NCBI GenBank assembly: GCA_001871075.1
Contig: MNUP01000069.1
Location: 1-15,900, forward strand
Source: Candidatus Desantisbacteria bacterium CG1_02_49_89
GTDB taxonomy: Bacteria > Desantisbacteria > UBA1551
DNA length: 15,900 nucleotides
Reading direction: 5' to 3'
Part shown: in pieces, positions 11,374-15,900 of the stretch
Numbering within the stretch: the stretch's first letter is position 1
Layout of the letters: each line of letters opens with the position of its first letter
Notes under the pieces: model-generated
Databases searched by the model: none
The model's input: only the letters and a program-made list of their open reading frames with translations
What the model was told of the DNA's origin: nothing
Program-made: the position numbers and the translations under genes

Positions 11374-13335
11374 TTATAGAAAGGGCGCGACAGTATGGCC
11401 GCGTATGCCGGTGAACATATCTATCACGACCCAGAGACCCTTGACAAAGAATTCACCCAGGATCAGCCCCAGGAATCCGGGCATAAGCCTGCGGTAAACC
11501 TTTATCCCGCCGAACCTCATAACCAGGGACTTGATCGCCCATCCAAGCATTATCGGGAACCATATCTGGACAGTGGGCCATGAATCCCCCATTATGTAAC
11601 CCAGGGGGTGGAACGGCCACCAGAGAAACATGCGCCGCATCCACAGCAGGAATATCATCGAGCCAACGCCTATGAACATTGACAGGATGTATTTCGGGTT
11701 CGCCTTTACGGGATTGTTCAGAAGATTTGCAGAATGCATGCTCCCCCATTCAGGGCCATAAGCCCAGGTGTATCCCGTGCAGTTCACTCCCCCGATCTTA
11801 TACATCAGCGCGATGTAGGTAGGGTATGAAATAAGGATCGTGACCAGGATGCCCAGTGCTATTACGATCGTGGTATGCCTGGGTTTTAATTTTGCCGCGT
11901 CGGTGATCTTCATGCTGTCAAAAAGCGAAGGCATCAGCACGCTTCGCTGGTCCCTCATGAACACGTGCTCCACAGGGCCTATAAGCGTGGCTATGTTGTT
12001 CGTGCCCAGCATCGTGCTTCCGGTAAAAGCCATTATCAGGTCAGACGGCCTGAAGGATGCCTGGAAGAAATAAATGCCGCCTTCCGCCGCAAGCCTGGAC
12101 GCTGAAATGACTATGAGGAAAAAGATGATGAAAATAATGAGGATCAGCCAGAAGGACGCGCCAGCTGCCATGCCCCAGAAACCGATGAAGAGCAGGCCGG
12201 CAATAAGGCCGAGCAGCGCGGTCCTGTATGAAACCGGCTCGTTCGCCTCTTCGGGATCCTTCTCCCTGCTGAAAGCCCTTGTGAAGATCCTCTTTATCTC
12301 CGCCCTCGCAGCCCAGAAAAGGAACCCTGCGAAAACCATCATACCGCCCGCGATCTGGTACCCGATAAACGCCCTTGTGGGATACGTGAACATCATCGGC
12401 ATCGGGAAACCCATCGCCGAACCGGCAATAGCCTGGAGCCTGAAGAAAAAGTAGAAAAACCACAGGCTGAATGAAAGCTGGGTGGGTAAAAGGTATGTAA
12501 GGCCCAGCGCGCTGAATATCATCGCCAGGTTTATCGGGTTCAAACCGTCCCACGGTTTGGTCTTGATGAACGACGAAAGCCACAGGTTCAGCTGTATCTG
12601 CGGCACGAACGGAAAATAATGGTGCAGGCCGTTCAGTGTAAGGATAACAGCCGGTATAGCGAACCCTATCCACATCACTTTGTCCCTAAAGAACGGCGAA
12701 AGGGCGTGCCCTTCTTCCTCTTTTGCCATCTCTAACGGAAGCGAAACCAGCGGGAACATAAGTTTCTCGTTCTGGACCCACTGCTTGCGCATGAGCACCA
12801 CGACGCAGAACATTACAAGGTACATTGAAAGTGCGAGTATGATCCAGGACACAAAAGGCCTTACCCAGTCTCCCCAGGGTATTTTCATCCCCAGGGGCAG
12901 CCCTTCCCAGAGGTAAGTTATGGAACTCGGGTTGGCAGGGACCAGCCATTTCACAAGGTACGGATGCAGTATCTGCGCCCACCTGTTAGTCGGGTTGGCA
13001 GCGTAAAACTCCTTTGTGGTTATCGGTATGAGTGAATGCACCAGGCCAAGGGACGCGATGCATCCGCTTACGAGCATCATGCTGTATATGAACATGAGCT
13101 CGCTCTGGTTAAGCCCTACCTTCATTTTTTTCAGCAGGAAATTCACCACAAGGACAAGCACCGTGAACGTGAATACCACGTTAACGGGCAAAAATTCCGC
13201 GCCGCTCCAGACCGTGCCGACAACCAGGTCGCTGAAAGGGCTGAAAATGCTTATGAAAGCAACGCATATCAGGCCCACGATCACGCCTTTCCAGGTCAGG
13301 CCGTTCAGCTGACCCCCTCCCTTCTGCTCTTCCAT
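11374..13335 (-). CDS. Polytopic membrane protein, DUF6785/OPT-like
   Basis: 653 residues with about 14 hydrophobic segments: for example WKGVIVGLICVAFISIF near the N-terminus, SWIILALSMYLVMFCVVVL, LIIFIIFFLIVI and FPIMLGWAIKSLVM. The cytoplasmic-looking block MRKQWVQNEKLMFPLVSLPL and the SRLAAEGGIYFFQ stretch are typical of large uncharacterised membrane proteins (DUF6784/DUF6785) with an oligopeptide-transporter-like layout. A transport role is inferred; substrate unknown. AGGAGGGG lies a few bases ahead of ATG 13335. The LamG/Ig-like gene ends 164 bp upstream on the same strand. The spacer carries repeats and no obvious promoter, so cotranscription is possible but not shown. Confidence 0.75.
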   Translation of the reverse strand: MEEQKGGGQLNGLTWKGVIVGLICVAFISIFSPFSDLVVGTVWSGAEFLPVNVVFTFTVLVLVVNFLLKKMKVGLNQSELMFIYSMMLVSGCIASLGLVHSLIPITTKEFYAANPTNRWAQILHPYLVKWLVPANPSSITYLWEGLPLGMKIPWGDWVRPFVSWIILALSMYLVMFCVVVLMRKQWVQNEKLMFPLVSLPLEMAKEEEGHALSPFFRDKVMWIGFAIPAVILTLNGLHHYFPFVPQIQLNLWLSSFIKTKPWDGLNPINLAMIFSALGLTYLLPTQLSFSLWFFYFFFRLQAIAGSAMGFPMPMMFTYPTRAFIGYQIAGGMMVFAGFLFWAARAEIKRIFTRAFSREKDPEEANEPVSYRTALLGLIAGLLFIGFWGMAAGASFWLILIIFIIFFLIVISASRLAAEGGIYFFQASFRPSDLIMAFTGSTMLGTNNIATLIGPVEHVFMRDQRSVLMPSLFDSMKITDAAKLKPRHTTIVIALGILVTILISYPTYIALMYKIGGVNCTGYTWAYGPEWGSMHSANLLNNPVKANPKYILSMFIGVGSMIFLLWMRRMFLWWPFHPLGYIMGDSWPTVQIWFPIMLGWAIKSLVMRFGGIKVYRRLMPGFLGLILGEFFVKGLWVVIDMFTGIRGHTVAPFL

Positions 13336-13357
13336 GGTCCCCTCCTTTTTTAAACTG

Positions 13358-13498
13358 ACGATTACGGTGATTTAAAAATAACGATTACGGAATTGAGCAC
13401 CCACTCCCAAAACACGCAAACCTAAAGGTTTGCCCTACAATAAAATTCCTTGTTGTTGCGCTGACACGTTGATACGTTGACACGCTGACACGCTTTTT
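13358..13498. repeat. Spacer repeats: stuttering words flanking one REP-like hairpin
   Basis: ACGATTACGG occurs twice (13359-13368, 13380-13389). GCAAACC-TAAA-GGTTTGC (13416-13433) is followed by CCTAC, another 5'-GTAG hairpin on the minus strand. GCTGACACG and GTTGATACG words then repeat four times (about 13459-13494) up to the stop of the upstream gene. Confidence 0.75.
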
Positions 13499-13499
13499 A

Positions 13500-15900
13500 T
13501 TATTTAATGCGTACTTTGAAGCGGACGCTGCGCGTCTCGCCTGGAACAAGCGTGTTGATGAACCACCGCAGGCCTTTGACATCCGCGCCAACCGGGCCAG
13601 GAACACTTCCCCATGCTTCCCAAACCGCAAGCGCCGGGTCCGTGGAATAAGCCCACGAATCAACGGGATTGCCTGTCAGGACATGGGTGTTCAGGGAAAC
13701 AAAAGCAACCGCGGAAAAAACAGACGTATCAAAAACATCCTTGTCGGTTACGATAACATTTATCGCTGTTTCTGTCCCGGCATTCCTTATCAATAGCTTC
13801 CATTCAACCGTGTCTTCCTGCCCCACGGAGATCGGAGATGTTGTCGCGTAATCCGCGGGATCAACCCCGTCCTTTCTCTGGAATTTCTGAACAATGATGA
13901 CCGGCATAGTGATATATTCCAGCTGGTAACCGGTCAGGTCAGAGGACGCAACGTAGATTGCGGATGTTCCTCCTTTTGCATCCTTATAAAAGAACGTGAC
14001 CAGCCCGTCTGAAGCGTAGACGACCGTAGTATCGGACCACGGGGTCCTGCTTACGGAGAACCTGGCTTTGACCGAGTTTGAAACAAGTCCTATCGTATCG
14101 CTCCACCCCGCATCCGTGTTCCCGAGCTCGTCCTGCATCACAACCGTCACCGTATCGGAAACCTGCGTCGAAGGCATCCTGAACGAAGAAGAAGCGAATA
14201 CAGCGCGCGACGCTGAAACGATCTCAGCCTGGGTATCCGCTGACAAACCCGCCCGTGAAACCGTTATCACCGGCCTGCCTGAAGCGTAATCCAGGTAATA
14301 GAAAGATGCCTGCCCCTTGCTGAAATAAACGGAAGAATCGGACCCGGGCGCCGACCAGTCAATGCCGTTAGAAGAGAACGAGCCGCTCTCAGAACTGGTT
14401 GAAAGCAGGGCTGCTTCCCCGAACAGGTCATCCGTATTGCCTGCCGCGTCCGAAGCATTTATGGAAACAGCGGCAGAAACCCCTCCAGATCTTACCCTGA
14501 ACGGAGCAGAGGCGAATTTTAATTTTCCGGCGCTGAACCTCATCTGCCCGGCCCTGTTCTCATAATCCGCCTTTACCTCGTCACCCGTAAGGCTCTTGTT
14601 GTATATTTTCACTTCGTCTATAATTCCCTTGAAACACGCGTTGTGCCCGGTGCCGCTCACGTAGAACGTGGCTGAGTTGCCGAAGCTCTTCATATACGCG
14701 GTAGAACCTATAAGGCTGCCGTTCACGTAAAGCCTTATATTGCTGCCGTCGAATGTCCCTGCAAGGTGGTGCCACTGGTTGTTGGTTATGGCACCGCCGG
14801 AAATTCCCCTCTGCACCCCGTCCAGGTCCAGGCCGAAATAAGCGGTGCTGTTCATTACCATCAGTATGTACGAACCTTCCGCGTCCCACCCTTTCTCAAT
14901 TACCCTGTTGAACTGCTTGGCTGAATCAGTCGGGTAGATCCACACCTCGACCGTTATCGCGTCCGTCAGATACATGCCGGGTGAATGGGGAACTGTCATG
15001 AACGCGTTCTCCCCGTCCATGTCAAGCCCGTACCCGAACCTGCCTGTTGTCCACCCCGCTCCTGAAAGGGTCCCGATATTATTGTTCCCGGAAAGGTCGG
15101 AAGAAGAAGCCCCGGTGCCTTCCTCAAAATTCCAGAACCCGGCAAGCGCGTCCTGATAATAAACCTGCGTTATTGTATCCGGATACCCGGTTACCGTGAA
15201 CGCGGGGGTCACGCTGCCCAGCACCGACGAAACAACAACAGCAGTGCATTTCCCGCTGGCGTCAGTTGTCTGGCCGAACGGGTAGGCAATGGTATCAAAA
15301 CCCCGCCCCGTATGCAGGACCGCTTCCATTCCCTGCATGGGGTTGCGCGCCGAATCAGTTACCGAAACGATCATTGTGCAGGGAGTTACGCCGTTGGCCG
15401 GAACCGTTGAACTGCTTACCGTAATATACGAAGCTGTGCCTGAGAATGAGCCCTGCGCCACTGAAGCCGTCTGGGTCGCCCCCTGCAGGCCGGCGGATGA
15501 AACCGTCAGTGTCGGCGAACCGGGCCTTGAATCCCTGTAGAACACATATGTCTCTCCGTTTTCCATTTTAACGGTGAGCGCCGAGGCCCAGGTATCCCCT
15601 GCCTGCGAAGCGCAAAACTTTCCAAGGCCCGAGGAGGTGGAGAACTGGCAGTAGCCGTTGTAACCCGAAGCTTTTGACCCGTCGCCCCACTGCGCCTGCA
15701 CCGCGATCGAATCCGAAACAAAACCCGGCTGCACGCTCCTCTCCGGGGTGATGAACGCGAGCTTGGAGGCGCCGATGAACCTAACGCTGGATGCCCCGGA
15801 AGCGTAGCGCATCGCGACCTCGTCAGCCGAAAGAGCCCGGTTGTAAATGCGCACGTCATCGATCATGCCGTTGAAGTAGTCGGTCCCGTATTCGTATCCT
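13500..15900 (-). CDS. LamG / Ig-like repeat surface protein, C-terminal part (5' end outside window)
   Basis: About 800 residues are visible and the frame is open through the right edge; an internal ATG at 15866 is not the start. In order: the end of a LamG (concanavalin-like) domain, DYFNGMIDDVRIYNRALSAD; an Ig-like domain (about 15800-15460); a Big_1/invasin-like domain (VPANGVTPCTMIVSVTD, about 15450-15170); a complete LamG domain from FWNFEEGTGASSSDLSGNN to IIDEVKIYNKSLTGDEV (about 15150-14575); two further Ig-like repeats (to about 13905); and a DUF11-like tail (VEWKLLIRNAGTETAINVIV). It is probably secreted or cell-surface and binds sugars or adheres. No membrane anchor or sorting signal is visible at the C-terminus. 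Confidence 0.88.
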   Translation of the reverse strand, partial: GYEYGTDYFNGMIDDVRIYNRALSADEVAMRYASGASSVRFIGASKLAFITPERSVQPGFVSDSIAVQAQWGDGSKASGYNGYCQFSTSSGLGKFCASQAGDTWASALTVKMENGETYVFYRDSRPGSPTLTVSSAGLQGATQTASVAQGSFSGTASYITVSSSTVPANGVTPCTMIVSVTDSARNPMQGMEAVLHTGRGFDTIAYPFGQTTDASGKCTAVVVSSVLGSVTPAFTVTGYPDTITQVYYQDALAGFWNFEEGTGASSSDLSGNNNIGTLSGAGWTTGRFGYGLDMDGENAFMTVPHSPGMYLTDAITVEVWIYPTDSAKQFNRVIEKGWDAEGSYILMVMNSTAYFGLDLDGVQRGISGGAITNNQWHHLAGTFDGSNIRLYVNGSLIGSTAYMKSFGNSATFYVSGTGHNACFKGIIDEVKIYNKSLTGDEVKADYENRAGQMRFSAGKLKFASAPFRVRSGGVSAAVSINASDAAGNTDDLFGEAALLSTSSESGSFSSNGIDWSAPGSDSSVYFSKGQASFYYLDYASGRPVITVSRAGLSADTQAEIVSASRAVFASSSFRMPSTQVSDTVTVVMQDELGNTDAGWSDTIGLVSNSVKARFSVSRTPWSDTTVVYASDGLVTFFYKDAKGGTSAIYVASSDLTGYQLEYITMPVIIVQKFQRKDGVDPADYATTSPISVGQEDTVEWKLLIRNAGTETAINVIVTDKDVFDTSVFSAVAFVSLNTHVLTGNPVDSWAYSTDPALAVWEAWGSVPGPVGADVKGLRWFINTLVPGETRSVRFKVRIK

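Noticed and set aside
12041-12673. 210-residue minus-strand open frame inside the DUF6785 gene
   Set aside because: Overlaps in another frame; the 653-residue frame has coherent membrane segments and a strong ribosome-binding site.

Overview
The window is a piece of a bacterial chromosome, probably from an uncultivated Gram-negative lineage. The evidence is a class I IleRS with a C-terminal zinc finger, a DUF6785-type polytopic membrane protein and a LamG/Ig-like surface protein, with repeat-rich spacers. Omnitrophota or a related PVC-type lineage would fit, but that is an impression and not a proof. Apart from an IS630 transposase fragment at the left edge, every credible gene lies on the minus strand, so the text below follows transcription from right to left.

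15900-11374: the C-terminal part of a large LamG/Ig-like surface protein runs off the right edge. It is followed by a 653-residue, roughly 14-helix membrane protein of the DUF6785 (OPT-like) type. 11373-7020: an AT-rich accessory island. It holds an RHH/RelE toxin-antitoxin pair, a PIN-domain protein with an overlapping 58-residue partner, a small exported protein, a BrnT/BrnA-type pair, and a UPF0175-like antitoxin gene split into two halves on either side of the BrnT/BrnA pair. Long spacers in the island are packed with palindromic repeats. 6970-239: a housekeeping block of rsmE, a pfkB-family kinase, a HIT protein, purine nucleoside phosphorylase and ileS, with consensus promoters in front of rsmE and pnp. 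ileS ends ten bases from an IS630 remnant that points towards it.

The most unusual content is between the genes. (1) About a dozen hairpins with unrelated stems nearly all carry the same CTAC tag on their right side. Read on the minus strand this is 5'-GTAG-hairpin, the layout of REP elements recognised by RAYT (TnpA_REP) transposases, and all face the same way. (2) Several of these hairpins have their loop or arm interrupted by inserts of 25-57 nt that share a TGGCGG core. Two 48-bp direct repeats each run into such a hairpin, one with the insert and one without, which gives a natural filled/empty pair. (3) Spacers contain stuttering imperfect repeats of 7-14 nt, with a different word in nearly every spacer. 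(4) Two unrelated toxin-antitoxin operons share an identical 24-bp segment that includes the -35 box and an A7/T7 palindrome.

No tRNA, rRNA, CRISPR array or riboswitch was recognised.
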